Below are positions 18,349-28,000 of a stretch of 64,000 nucleotides of DNA, one piece after another (within the stretch, counting starts at the first letter, position 1; each line of letters begins with the position of its first letter). Below the pieces are notes generated by a model. That model was not told the origin of the DNA. It was given only the letters and a program-made list of their open reading frames with translations, and searched no databases. Both the position numbers and the translations under genes were made by a program. The DNA lies in NCBI GenBank assembly GCA_003116975.1, contig BGKB01000015.1, positions 434,001 through 498,000 of the forward strand, read 5' to 3'. This DNA is from Aurantiochytrium sp. KH105 (taxonomy: Eukaryota; Sar; Bigyra; Thraustochytrida; Thraustochytriidae).

Positions 18349-19382
18349 GCCAAATCCATCTGCATCTTTTTATGTTCTTTACACACCAAGTTCCCTCCCT
18401 CTTTCCTCCTTGTCACGTGCGTGAGTTTGGATGGAGCTACTCCTGGCAGACAAACAAACAAACGAACAAACAAACACCCCAATACGCTTGATTGGCCGTT
18501 CACTCGCCTCCTCGTAAGCAACAACTCGTCTGCAGTGCAGCGATCTCCATTCGCGAACAGACCGATTTACATTCGCGATAAAAACCTCTTGTCTCCGTGA
18601 ACCTTCGTTTGCTGCTGCCCTCGTCGATCGAGCAATAGGATAATTAGAAGCTTGCCTCGTTCGCGATGACCCTTGCGCGCGCGCTGGTCAAAAGGAAGAA
18701 CGTTCGCCAGGAGATTGTCTTGCCGCGCCACAAAAGTCGCCTCACTTGATAGCACGTTTAACGTTTGAGTGGCTGCTCCTCTTGCTGCTGTAATTCTGAT
18801 AAGTTTGCTCCTTTTCGGAACAACAGCCCAAAGTTTATACCTTTGTGCAAGCTCGGCCTTTCAGCTTGGCGAGCGAGCATGGCCGAACAAAGGACTCGTG
18901 TCCTTGGAAACATGGGTGATCGACGACACTTTTCTCTCTCGTGCAAAGAGACAAACTTTTGCGAGAATGCTATTCTGTGAATTGTCCTTTCCTCTTGTAC
19001 TGCGGCAAAACAAAAAAAAATCGTCCGTCAGACGCAACCGCGGGACGCTCTACTGCAGGCACTTCAAATGCGACATATGTGTGAGAGCAACATTCATTCT
19101 CGCTGTTTCGTTTCCATCTTTTTTTGCAGTCCGAAATGCGCAGGTCGACGTCGCAGTTCTCCTCGTACCGCCACCACCCGCATGAGTCAAGCCAAGCACA
19201 TCTTTCGCGTGGGTGGTGTTGTCGCCTGATGCATTTCGTCGCCGGCCAGCCTACTACACAAAACCAAAAAGCAACCAACAAAAGAAAAGAACACACAATC
19301 AATCAATCAATGACATCTGCCGCCGCGAGCAAAAAAGAGAACAGCAGACTTGGAAAGCAGCTTGGGAGAGAAGCACGCGACG
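18349..19382. other. Intergenic region, CPN10 to kinase
   Basis: A CAAA repeat lies near 18453-18476 and an AATC repeat near 19296-19310. Longest frames lack an ATG start or any domain. It probably contains the CPN10 terminator and the kinase promoter. No other feature is seen. Confidence 0.5.
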
Positions 19383-20696
19383 ATGGCCGAGGGCGGGGAC
19401 GCAAGCGCTGAGGCAGACGCGACGTTGCAGACCGAAACGCACCAAGGCGCGAGCTCCTCGGACGAAGAAGAGTTTGGCGAGATCGTGGAACAGGACCTAA
19501 ACAACGTCGAGGTCGTTGATCTCGACGCTCGCGGCGAAGTCTCCAACAGCGACGAGGAGGACAAGGAAGACGAAGGAACAGATCATCATGACTTGCAAGC
19601 CGAGTTCCTGCAAGAAGTTGTTGTCCAGAGACTCGAAGACGGTAGCAAATTGGTAAACGAGTTCAAAAAATTGAGCAAACTGGCCAGTGGCACGCTATGC
19701 TCCGTCAAACTATACGAGAACACGCGGTCACGAAGACGCGTTGCCATCAAAAGTTTCCACAAAGCGCGATTACAGAGAATGAAAACATATTATACCGGCC
19801 CTGATGGGAGAATGGCCGTGCGCACAGCTGTGGACGATCTTCAACGCGAAGTTGACCTGTTGGCAGCCATGCCACCGCACGACAGTCTGTGCCGGCTGCT
19901 TCAAGTTTTGGACGATGAAGAGCATCACAAGACCTATCTCGTTTTCCCTTACTATGGCGGCGGCTGTCTCATGCACTTTGACAGCGCCAATTTCACATTT
20001 TGGCACGCTGCCCCCCAAGGTGCGCGTGGCGTAGACCCAGACTGCCCGAGCATGTTGCTGCTTCCAGACGCGCTCTCATACTGCGCGGACATAGCTCGCG
20101 CCCTCGCTCATTTGCACGCGCAAAAGGTGGTCCACCGCGACGTGAAACCTGCCAACGTGTTACTTTCCACCTCTCGTCAGCGCGCAATTCTCTGCGATCT
20201 TGGATCGGGCAAGCAACTCAGCGATGGAGACGCAACCGGAGCTTCTTCCAGCAATAATGACGATACCAAATTAAAGGACACCGAAGGGACTTACCCCTTC
20301 TTTTCTCCAGAAATGTGCCGCGGAGAGGCCTACGACGCGTTTGCTGCAGATGTCTGGTCACTCGGCGTTTCTGTTTACGTTACAGTCTATTCTGTCCTTC
20401 CATATTTCTCGATCAGCCCCAAAGAGCTATTCGACCTCATCGGAGCTGCCTCGCCGAGCCAGGTTCCCATGCCAGACTTGGAAAATGCCGCGGGAAATCC
20501 GCGTCTTGCGCCACACGTCGAAATCATTAATTCGCGTTGTGAGAACGGTGTTGTGCAAAATCTCTTGCGCGCCCTTTTGCACCCAGATCCCAGCAAACGT
20601 CCAACCGCCGAGGCTGCAGCCGACATGCTTTCGGTAGGTGCTAGTGAAGTCGCCGTCGCGACGCAAGACTCCGGTGCCGCGCAGGATGCCAGCTGA
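19383..20696 (+). CDS. Ser/Thr protein kinase, CaMKK/LKB1-activating-kinase-like
   Basis: This encodes 437 residues from the ATG at 19383. Residues 1-75 are acidic and disordered. The kinase domain spans about 95-425: VAIK with K123, glutamate E156 in the C helix, catalytic loop HRDVKPANVLL (251-261), DLG at 272-274 in place of DFG, GTYPFFSPE (302-310) and DVWSLGV (323-329). The REVDLLAAM...LLQVLDDEE pattern and the YPFFSPE activation segment are closest to CaMKK/Elm1-type kinases that activate AMPK-family enzymes. An insertion of about 20 residues follows the beta5 strand (198-224). No calmodulin-binding tail is obvious. Catalytic residues are present, so it should be active. The exact subfamily is inferred. 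Confidence 0.8.
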   Translation: MAEGGDASAEADATLQTETHQGASSSDEEEFGEIVEQDLNNVEVVDLDARGEVSNSDEEDKEDEGTDHHDLQAEFLQEVVVQRLEDGSKLVNEFKKLSKLASGTLCSVKLYENTRSRRRVAIKSFHKARLQRMKTYYTGPDGRMAVRTAVDDLQREVDLLAAMPPHDSLCRLLQVLDDEEHHKTYLVFPYYGGGCLMHFDSANFTFWHAAPQGARGVDPDCPSMLLLPDALSYCADIARALAHLHAQKVVHRDVKPANVLLSTSRQRAILCDLGSGKQLSDGDATGASSSNNDDTKLKDTEGTYPFFSPEMCRGEAYDAFAADVWSLGVSVYVTVYSVLPYFSISPKELFDLIGAASPSQVPMPDLENAAGNPRLAPHVEIINSRCENGVVQNLLRALLHPDPSKRPTAEAAADMLSVGASEVAVATQDSGAAQDAS

Positions 20697-21245
20697 GCGG
20701 AAAGGTGGTAGTCTAAAATCGAGCTGAGATGATATTTGCAAATTTGCATACGTGCATCGACTCAAGCTCGTCTGCATGTTTGCCATTCGTAGTGTCTATA
20801 TTTGATCAAGGCTTCGCGTTATGATACATACCTTGGCAGCAGGATCTCCTCGGCCACGGGAGCTCCATCGGAAAGTGCAATTCGCGGACCAGGGAGGGAA
20901 GGACCCGAGGCCAGCCATAATAGATAAATCATGTTCCTGAATGGCAGCGACTGACTCGTCGACCATTTGACTGACCGTGAGTGAGTGACAGACTGCCTGC
21001 CTACTCGTCTGCCTGTCTGCCTGCCTGCCTGCCTGCCTGCCAGTGATGCGTGCATCGATTTTCTGGTCATTGTCACGCACCGTTGACATGAACTTGCGGA
21101 GTATTGCGTCCCGGCCCAAACACCTTCGCCAAGCTGAGCGTGAGAGAGCAAAGCAGTGCAATCTCACAATCGGAGCAATTCGCCGAGGGCAGGCAGCACC
21201 AGAGCAAGGCAGCGCCCGCGCGACGCTGACGGGAGCGCCGCAGCC
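20697..21245. other. Intergenic region with CCTG repeat
   Basis: This is the 3' flank of the kinase and 5' flank of the small membrane protein. Apart from the CCTG array (20994-21042) and a GAGT/CTGA-rich stretch before it, nothing is recognised. Confidence 0.5.
20994..21042. repeat. CCTG tetranucleotide microsatellite
   Basis: About ten CCTG units with two early interruptions (CTACTCGT, CTGT) lie 200 bases upstream of the next gene. Confidence 0.9.
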
Positions 21246-21614
21246 ATGGCCTCGCGGCGGAATCTGGCGACGGCGGCAGGCCTCGTGGGCTTCATCGGGC
21301 TGTGCGCGTCCGTGCCCATGTGGTACAGCAACAAGCTCAAGCAGGCGCAGGTGAACCTGCAGCAGCAGGAGAACGCGCTCACGGGCAACCAGGTGATCCG
21401 CGGCGCGTACCTGAACACCGGCTCCCGCGACGCAGGCGTGGACCCCGACTGGGACTTCGAGCGCCGCGTCTGGCGCGGCAGGCGCGCGCAGCACCCGCCC
21501 AAGCCCGAGGATTTCCCCTTCCTCGCCTCCTCCTCCTCCTCCGCGCCAGCCGCGCCAGCCGCGCCCGCGCCCGCGCCCGCGGGCCCCGGCGACGCCGCCG
21601 CGCCGCCCGCGTAG
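21246..21614 (+). CDS. Small single-pass membrane protein, probably mitochondrial
   Basis: This encodes 122 residues from the ATG at 21246. A short basic N terminus (MASRRNLA) precedes one hydrophobic helix (about 8-25), then a KQAQ...QQQENALTG helix and the segment IRGAYLNTGSRDAGVDPDWD. The C terminus is Ser/Pro/Ala-rich low complexity. Basic N terminus plus single helix resembles inner-membrane assembly-factor-type proteins. The RGAYLNTGSRD...DPDWD block looks conserved and may help identify the family, but I cannot name it. The upstream frame extends to another ATG at 21156, which I consider leader sequence. Confidence 0.55.
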   Translation: MASRRNLATAAGLVGFIGLCASVPMWYSNKLKQAQVNLQQQENALTGNQVIRGAYLNTGSRDAGVDPDWDFERRVWRGRRAQHPPKPEDFPFLASSSSSAPAAPAAPAPAPAGPGDAAAPPA

Positions 21615-21876
21615 CCGCCGCCGCGCCGCCGCGCCCTCCCTCGCGCACGCCGCTCGCGCACGCCGCGGCCGCGCCTCCCGCTCGTGCACGCCGCGGCCGC
21701 GCGCTCCTCTTCCTCGCGCCCATCGCAGCCATCTCCTCGCAGCCATCTCATCTCATCTCAACTCATCTCAGCCGTCTCATCTCAGCCCGGCCATCTCGCC
21801 GTCGCGGCGCAGACCCCGAACGCGGCGAGGCGGGCGAGGCGGGCGAGGCGGCGAGCAGCGCGGCGGCGACGCGAGC

Positions 21877-23052
21877 ATGGCGCAGGCGGAGGCGGGCGCG
21901 CGCGACCTGGCCGGGCGCGGCGCGGCGGCGGCCGGCGGGGATGGCGCTGGCGCTGCGCAGGGCGGCGAGCGCGCGCGCGAGGCGGGCGCGGGCGCGGGCG
22001 CGGGCGGCGGGCGCGAGGGGGGCGAAGATGATGATAGAGTAGGCCTAGGAGAAGAAGTTGATGATGATGAGAGAGTTCAAGGTGGTGGTGTGCTTGGAGA
22101 CCCCGCGCGGAACCTCGAAGTGGTGGACGCTTTCGTGGACGCGTCGGCCGTCCAGCGGACGGGCCTGCTTGCAGGAGCGCGAAAAGAGGACCACGAAAAG
22201 GAAAAGGAAGTCGAGGGAGACGCCGAGGAGGAGGAGGAGGAGGAGGAGGAGGAGGACGATGAAGTCTTCTTTGAACCGTCCTTGTTCCTGCCGCGCGCAG
22301 ACGATGCCGAGCTCATCTCATTCCAGTTCGGCTCGGACGTCTGCGTCGAGCTCTTCGCGCACAGTGCAAAGGCGACCGCCTACGACATGACGGGCACCAT
22401 TGTCTGGCCGGTCTCGCAGCTTCTCACATGGTACATCGTGGGTGCAGCCGAACTTCTTCGCGGTAAGCACGTGGTGGAAATTGGCGCCGGATGCGGGCTC
22501 GTCGGCTTTGCGGCCGCCCAACTCGGCCCCAAGAGCGTATGCATTGCAGATGGCGAAGATATCGTCTGCGAGATGCTTCAACGCACGGCAACGCACGCGC
22601 GCGAAACGGGTGCTGCCTCAGCGAGTATTTCTGTGCAAAAAATTCTCTGGGGCGATCACGGCGCATCGCTCAACATGCTCTCCTCAGCAGAGGTTGAGGG
22701 ACCCGTGCGGGTTGTCCTCGGCACGGACGTTTTCCATCCGTCGTTTGGCGAGCCTTCCGAGGTGTTTGAGCTTGTTGAAGCGCTGGCAGCACGAGATCCC
22801 GATGATGCCGACGTCGACGGCGGGAAGGAGGACCCCTCCGAGGTTCTCTTTATTTGTGGATTTGTTGACCGCTGCAATCAGAGCGACGTTCTAGCCGCCG
22901 CTGAGGCCAACGGGTTCGCCATGACGTCCGTGCCGACCTCTTCATTTCTCCCCTCGACGCTCTCGGTGTCTGACTTGAGCCAGCGTGTCCTGCAGCTGCT
23001 CCGTTTCACCAAGCCTATGAGCAAGATAAAAGTTCATGTGAACAACGCATAG
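21877..23052 (+). CDS. Family-16 (METTL21/FAM86-type) methyltransferase
   Basis: This encodes 391 residues. The first 135 are low complexity: Ala/Gly-rich, then acidic, with a run of more than ten glutamates near 117-126. The catalytic domain starts near 140. It has the family-specific TGTIVWPVSQLLTWYI block (172-187), SAM-binding motif I VVEIGAGCGLVG (199-210), an acidic residue after the next strand (ADGED, 224-228) and VLGTDVFHPS in place of the usual D.hY. Enzymes of this class methylate lysines of chaperones, elongation factors or other proteins. The acidic tail could be a substrate-targeting extension. No better ATG exists downstream, so the long N terminus seems real unless a first exon is hidden. 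Confidence 0.75.
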   Translation: MAQAEAGARDLAGRGAAAAGGDGAGAAQGGERAREAGAGAGAGGGREGGEDDDRVGLGEEVDDDERVQGGGVLGDPARNLEVVDAFVDASAVQRTGLLAGARKEDHEKEKEVEGDAEEEEEEEEEEDDEVFFEPSLFLPRADDAELISFQFGSDVCVELFAHSAKATAYDMTGTIVWPVSQLLTWYIVGAAELLRGKHVVEIGAGCGLVGFAAAQLGPKSVCIADGEDIVCEMLQRTATHARETGAASASISVQKILWGDHGASLNMLSSAEVEGPVRVVLGTDVFHPSFGEPSEVFELVEALAARDPDDADVDGGKEDPSEVLFICGFVDRCNQSDVLAAAEANGFAMTSVPTSSFLPSTLSVSDLSQRVLQLLRFTKPMSKIKVHVNNA

Positions 23053-23924
23053 CGCGTGTGTAGTGGAACTATTCTTTGACAGATCGTGATTGGCTAGGGC
23101 CGCGAAAGTGGCTCCTGTCTTTAATAATTCTAAATTCTATATTTCCATGACGCAACGCTTTCTTCTTTTCTTTCTGTGCTCTCCGAACACTTTTCAAAGC
23201 AGGATTGGATTCATATGCATTCTGCAAAACGTGAGCAGGAATTGCCAGAAATTGGCATTTATGCAAATCTGCATCTGTAGATAGAACACGAGCGCGATCC
23301 ACAAAACTGAACTTGTCCTCTCGTTTAGGACCGAGAGATGAGGTGATGTCGATTCGATTGTGCTTGCAACCGCAAGCAGATCCATCTGCGAAAGAACGAA
23401 CCATGTTCCTCGAAGGATCTCTTTGCTTTGAGGGGAGCTGGCTCGAGATCGCGTCTGAGTTTCTGCGTAGACATCTTTCCTCTCCAAAACGTGAGCGCGA
23501 CTTTCGACTTGTACATTGCTCAACTGCACAGCACGGCTGAAGTTCTTTTCCTTTCTCATTGGTTAGCCTAGGCCCGACGACGAAGCGGTTGTCGTTGTTT
23601 CTTCGGCCAACTAATATACCAGTTGTAGTAGGCTATACAACATGTCGATCGACATAAGAACAACTCCAGATCAAAAGAACCGAAAAGAACAAAAACAAAC
23701 GTTGAATTTGTTTTTGCCAGTGAACTCGCAGAAGCGCTTCGTTCGGCCCGGTCGCGGCGCGGTCGCGGCGCAGTGACGCAGCGGGAAAGACACGTCTGCA
23801 TCGAGGCGGGCAGGGGCTGGGCCACGCGCTCGAGCAAGATCGACCTCGCGCGCACTTGGGTTTTCTGCGCGCGATCCATTTCACTTTTTCCTCCTTCTCT
23901 CCCGACCTGACGGTAAGCGAAACC
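23053..23924. other. Intergenic region, methyltransferase to elongin C
   Basis: Mostly AT-richer DNA of normal complexity. A GGTCGCGGCGC motif is duplicated near 23751-23771, about 160 bases before the elongin C ATG. No gene or RNA is recognised. Confidence 0.45.
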
Positions 23925-24284
23925 ATGAGCTCGTCGTCGTCTTCGTCTGCGGCCGGCTCGGCGGCGCAGAGCAGCAGCGCAGGAGGCGCTGGCGCCAAGC
24001 GCACCTATGTAAAGCTCATCAGCGCGGAGGGTCATGAATTTTTTCTGGATAAGGAGGTGGCGATGATCGCAACAACCATTTCGGCCATGCTCACGGGTAA
24101 CTTTTCAGAGAGCAAGGGCGAGATTCGTTTTCCCGAGATCTCCACAAAGGTCCTCGAAAAGGTCGTGCAGTACCTTCACTACAAACAAAAGTACACCAAC
24201 TCGTCGCAACCTATTCCGGAGTTTGACATTGACCCCGAAATGGTCGCAGATCTGCTTATGGCCGCCAACTTTCTCAATTGCTAG
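23925..24284 (+). CDS. ELOC: Elongin C
   Basis: This encodes 119 residues from the ATG at 23925; an upstream in-frame ATG at 23856 would add 23 residues unlike the family. After a Ser/Ala/Gly N terminus the BTB/POZ-type Skp1 fold is nearly complete: YVKLISAEGHEFFLDKEVA, TISAMLTG, EIRFPEIS, VVQYLHYKQKYTNSS, IPEFDIDPE and the C-terminal LLMAANFLNC. Human elongin C ends LLMAANFLDC. The protein bridges elongin B/A in transcription elongation, and BC-box receptors with cullin 2/5 in ubiquitin ligases. Intronless. It is convergent with the myosin gene. Confidence 0.95.
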   Translation: MSSSSSSSAAGSAAQSSSAGGAGAKRTYVKLISAEGHEFFLDKEVAMIATTISAMLTGNFSESKGEIRFPEISTKVLEKVVQYLHYKQKYTNSSQPIPEFDIDPEMVADLLMAANFLNC

Positions 24285-25075
24285 CTCTTATACTCCTCAC
24301 GCAAGGGTGTCTCTCATCTGCGAGGCGAGCCTTGCAAGTTGCTCAAGTCGCCTTTTGCTCACCTGCTTTGCTCTTATTGTCGCTCTCGCTCGGCATGCCA
24401 TGTCGTCTCAGACCAATGCGGATCACGTATTCGCTTCTTGAATACCTCGTCTGCGCTCGCCTTCTTCATTGTATGCAGCTACGCTCTGCAGAAAAGGCAG
24501 ACTGTCTTCACTTGGACGATCGGGTTCTTTAGTATAAAGACCGAGTACATGCGCGAAGCATGGGTGCCATAAATCCATCTCTCTGTTTGACGTTTTGGAT
24601 CCAACCAGCGTGACTGGTCAGCCCGAAATCTATCTACCTGCCACCACACGCAACATTAAAGAATCATCGAAGTATGTTGGAGCAGCGTTTGATTTTCCCT
24701 TTTGATTCTGTTTTTCGAATCTCGCGTCTGTGGAACTTTCGTCTGTTTGTTCATTGTGGCAGTGAGCTAGCTTTGGTCACAGCAGCCAATTGCCAGCAGC
24801 TTTCGCACGCTATCAATCCGATGTGCAGAAAACCTATTGAGGCAAGGGTAATAAATGTATATACCCCTTATCTGCTTTGTTGGAGAGTCCAACAATGGAA
24901 CCCAACCTCCTCAGACTTTCCGTCTTCAAACTTGTTCACAAATTTTGCAATGATTTATTTATTTATCCTTTTGATGGTTGTAAAAGAAAAAGAAAAAGTA
25001 GTAGTAGAGTCGCCTCGCACAAACGCACATTTGGTATAATCAGAAGCTTGGCGCGGACACAGAGTGCGACGGTGT
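24285..25075. other. Convergent intergenic region, elongin C / myosin
   Basis: It contains the 3' ends of both genes. The DNA is AT-rich near 24940-25010 (GAAAAAGAAAAAG and TTATTTATTTAT strings), which may serve as polyadenylation context for either strand. I see no gene. Confidence 0.45.
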
Positions 25076-28000
25076 CTACTGGGGCTTGCCGGCATGTGTG
25101 TAGTCAAAGATGACCTCGTACATCTCCCAGCTCTGGAGCGTGTAAATGAGCACGTTGACGCTGTTGTTCTTGCGCCGGCTGAGACGCTTTGCTGCGTTGC
25201 TGAGACGCTTTGCTGCGTTGCTGAGACGCTTACCGGAGCTGCTGTTGTACGCAAGCCAGCAGTACTCGACCGAAGCGCCGTACTTGACAATGTCCTTGTA
25301 GTCAAAGAACTTGGTGACTTCGACCTTGCCGTGAGGCTGATCTTCGACAAAGCTGATGCCGTTCTTGTCGACGCCAATGGTGATGTTGTTCGTCGTATCT
25401 GCCTGGCGGCCAGCAAAGAGCGTCATGCCGTAGACGGGACTCTTCTTGCACACGTTGACAAAGTACTGACGGAGCTTGGCAGGGTTGCGCGAGAGCTTGA
25501 CCCCAAGGCTCACGGCCACACGCGCCCAGTCCTCGGGGCGCTTCTTGCGGCGCCAATCGGGGCTGAGGTTGTCCGTGAGACCGGCAGCCGCCAGATTTTC
25601 CGGCGCAGGGGGCTTGTACTTGTCGGACTGGAGCGCCAGAGCCAAGAGAGCAGCCTCGGCAGCCTGGGCCTCCTCGTTGAAGACGAGGTCTCCGGCGCGA
25701 ATGTCGCCGAGGAGCTGCCAGAAAAAGGTCTCCTCCGTCTCGTCAATGCCGTCGAGGAACAGACGGCGCTTGAACTCAAAGAGGGGCTCCTTACCCTGGG
25801 CCGTCATGCGCAAGAAGACGTCGCCCATGTGACTCCACCAGGGCAGCGGCCATGCCGACACGGGTGCCGGGGGAGGCTTGTGCGAAGTCGTGAGACCGAG
25901 CATCTTGGCGGCGTGCATCGCACCTGTGACCGATGCAGAAAGGAAGCCCTTCTTGGTCACCTCCTCATCGTCTGGCTCGGGGCCATACTTTTCCATGAGC
26001 TTGGCGAAGAGCTCGTCCTCCTTGCCGGCCCAGTACTCGAGAAAGAGATCCACGTGTCTGAGTTTCTCAGGATTGTAGTGCTTGTAAAAGCGAGTAAGAC
26101 GCTGGCGCGGGTTCAGCTTGCCCTTCTCCTTTGCATCCTTGACAAAGATGCCAAAGGAAGGAACCTCGGGATCGTCGTCGATTTGGTGCTGACGACGAAT
26201 GAGTTCCAGGACCTGGGCGATGCGGAGGTCCGGCGACACTGGGTACTGCACAAGGTCGCCCTTGAGCATGCGAATGGTCGCCAGGACAGGAGGGCGCTTG
26301 CGGTAGCTCTGGATCTCCTCGAGGTTGGGCTTGAAGAAGGACGGGCCGAGGCCAATGGTGGCGTCGAGCTGGACGATGCACAGGGAAGCGTAGTTGCCCT
26401 GGAGACCGGCGAGAGAGCGGTGGCGAATGAGAAAGTTGAGCAAAAAGTTGGTAAAGTGGTCCGTGGGGGGAAAGGTCTTGGTCGCCATGCACATGAGGAG
26501 CCAGGCACGATCGGCCGACTCCGGCTTAGGGTTCGCGTGGACGTGCTTGCAAAGCTGCATGTAAATCTCGTCGCACATCTCCGGGTCCTCGAGGCCCTTG
26601 ACCAGAATGTACTGGGCCAGCGTCGCCGGGAAACTCGTCGACATCTCACCACAGTACTGAAGGATAGCGCGGTTCACGCGCAGAGCCGTGCGGTTCTGCT
26701 CGTCGGAAAGGGCAAGAAGACTCTTGGGGATCGGGCGGCTCCGCGCCATCAGCTTGTGCTTGGCGGCGAGAATGCGGTCGTCCGCCGGCAGCGACTGCGT
26801 AAAGTCCTCGTCGGAGCGCAGACGGTAGTAGTTCTTGATGTCAAAGACGGCGTCGTCGCGCGCGGCCTCGATACGCGCAGCGTGCTCCTCCGATGTGAGG
26901 CTCTGCAGACGAAGCATGGCTTGCTCCTCAATGTCGTCCTTCGAGGCATCGCGGAGCTTCTCGAGGCGCTCCTGGCGCGAAGAAGCGAGGGCCGCGGCAT
27001 TCTCGTGCGACTCGGCCTGCTCAATGTCGCCGACCCAGTAGCGGACCTTTTTGGCCTCCTTGCTGGCAATACCGAGCTCCTGGCACTCGGCGAGAAGTTG
27101 CACAAGCGAATCCTTGTTGGCCCGCTTCACGTTGAGCTTATCCTTGCCGGATGCAGCCTCGACGTCCTTGCAAATTTCCACAAGCTTGGCCTGCACCTCG
27201 GCCTGCTTGTCGATGCGCTCGAGCAGGGCTTCCGCATCCCGAATGGCCGCGGACTCGTCCCGCTCGAGGCCCGTGTCGAGTGCCGCCTGGAGGGTCTTCT
27301 CGAGACCGCTGATGTCGGCCTTGGACACGCCAGCCTCGGACTGCGCCTTGTGCTGCACAGCACGCACCTCGGCGGCAAGGGCAGAGGTGACGTCGCGCGC
27401 GCTCTCGAGGCGCTCGCGCAACTCCATGGCGTGACGGACGAGCTCGTGCTCTTCAAGACCAATCTTGAGCACGGCCACCTCGAGATCCATGAGTGCCGTG
27501 AGATCGCGCTTGTCAATGGCCTCCTCGAGCTCGCGGAGCAGACGCGTCTGCTCATTCTCGCGGTCGAGACTCAGCTGCGCCTGCTCCTTGACAAACTCCT
27601 CGGCGCGGCCGATCAGTTCGTCGTCGCCAGAGACGCCCAAACTCACAAGACTGTTCATGCACTTGCGCACATCGCCCTCCTTCTTCTTCTTGAGGGCATC
27701 CTCGAGGTCGGCACGCAGCTTCTCCTCTTTTTCGAGACGCTCAAGGAGCGCCACGGCGTCGCGCGTCTCGACGGCATTCTTGAGGTTTTGCGCCTCGGCG
27801 AGTTTGATGGCGTCCCGCAGGGCCTTCTTGTCCGTGCCGGCATCAACGGCGGCGCGGAGCTGCGCGCGGATCTTGCGCTGCGCCATGATCAGTTCCTCGG
27901 TATCATGCGCGCGGGACAAGAGCGCCTTGTCCTTGAAGTTGCACTCGCTGGCAGCCTTGAGCGCCACCTGGATCTCGGCCAGGTCCTCGGACTCGATCGC

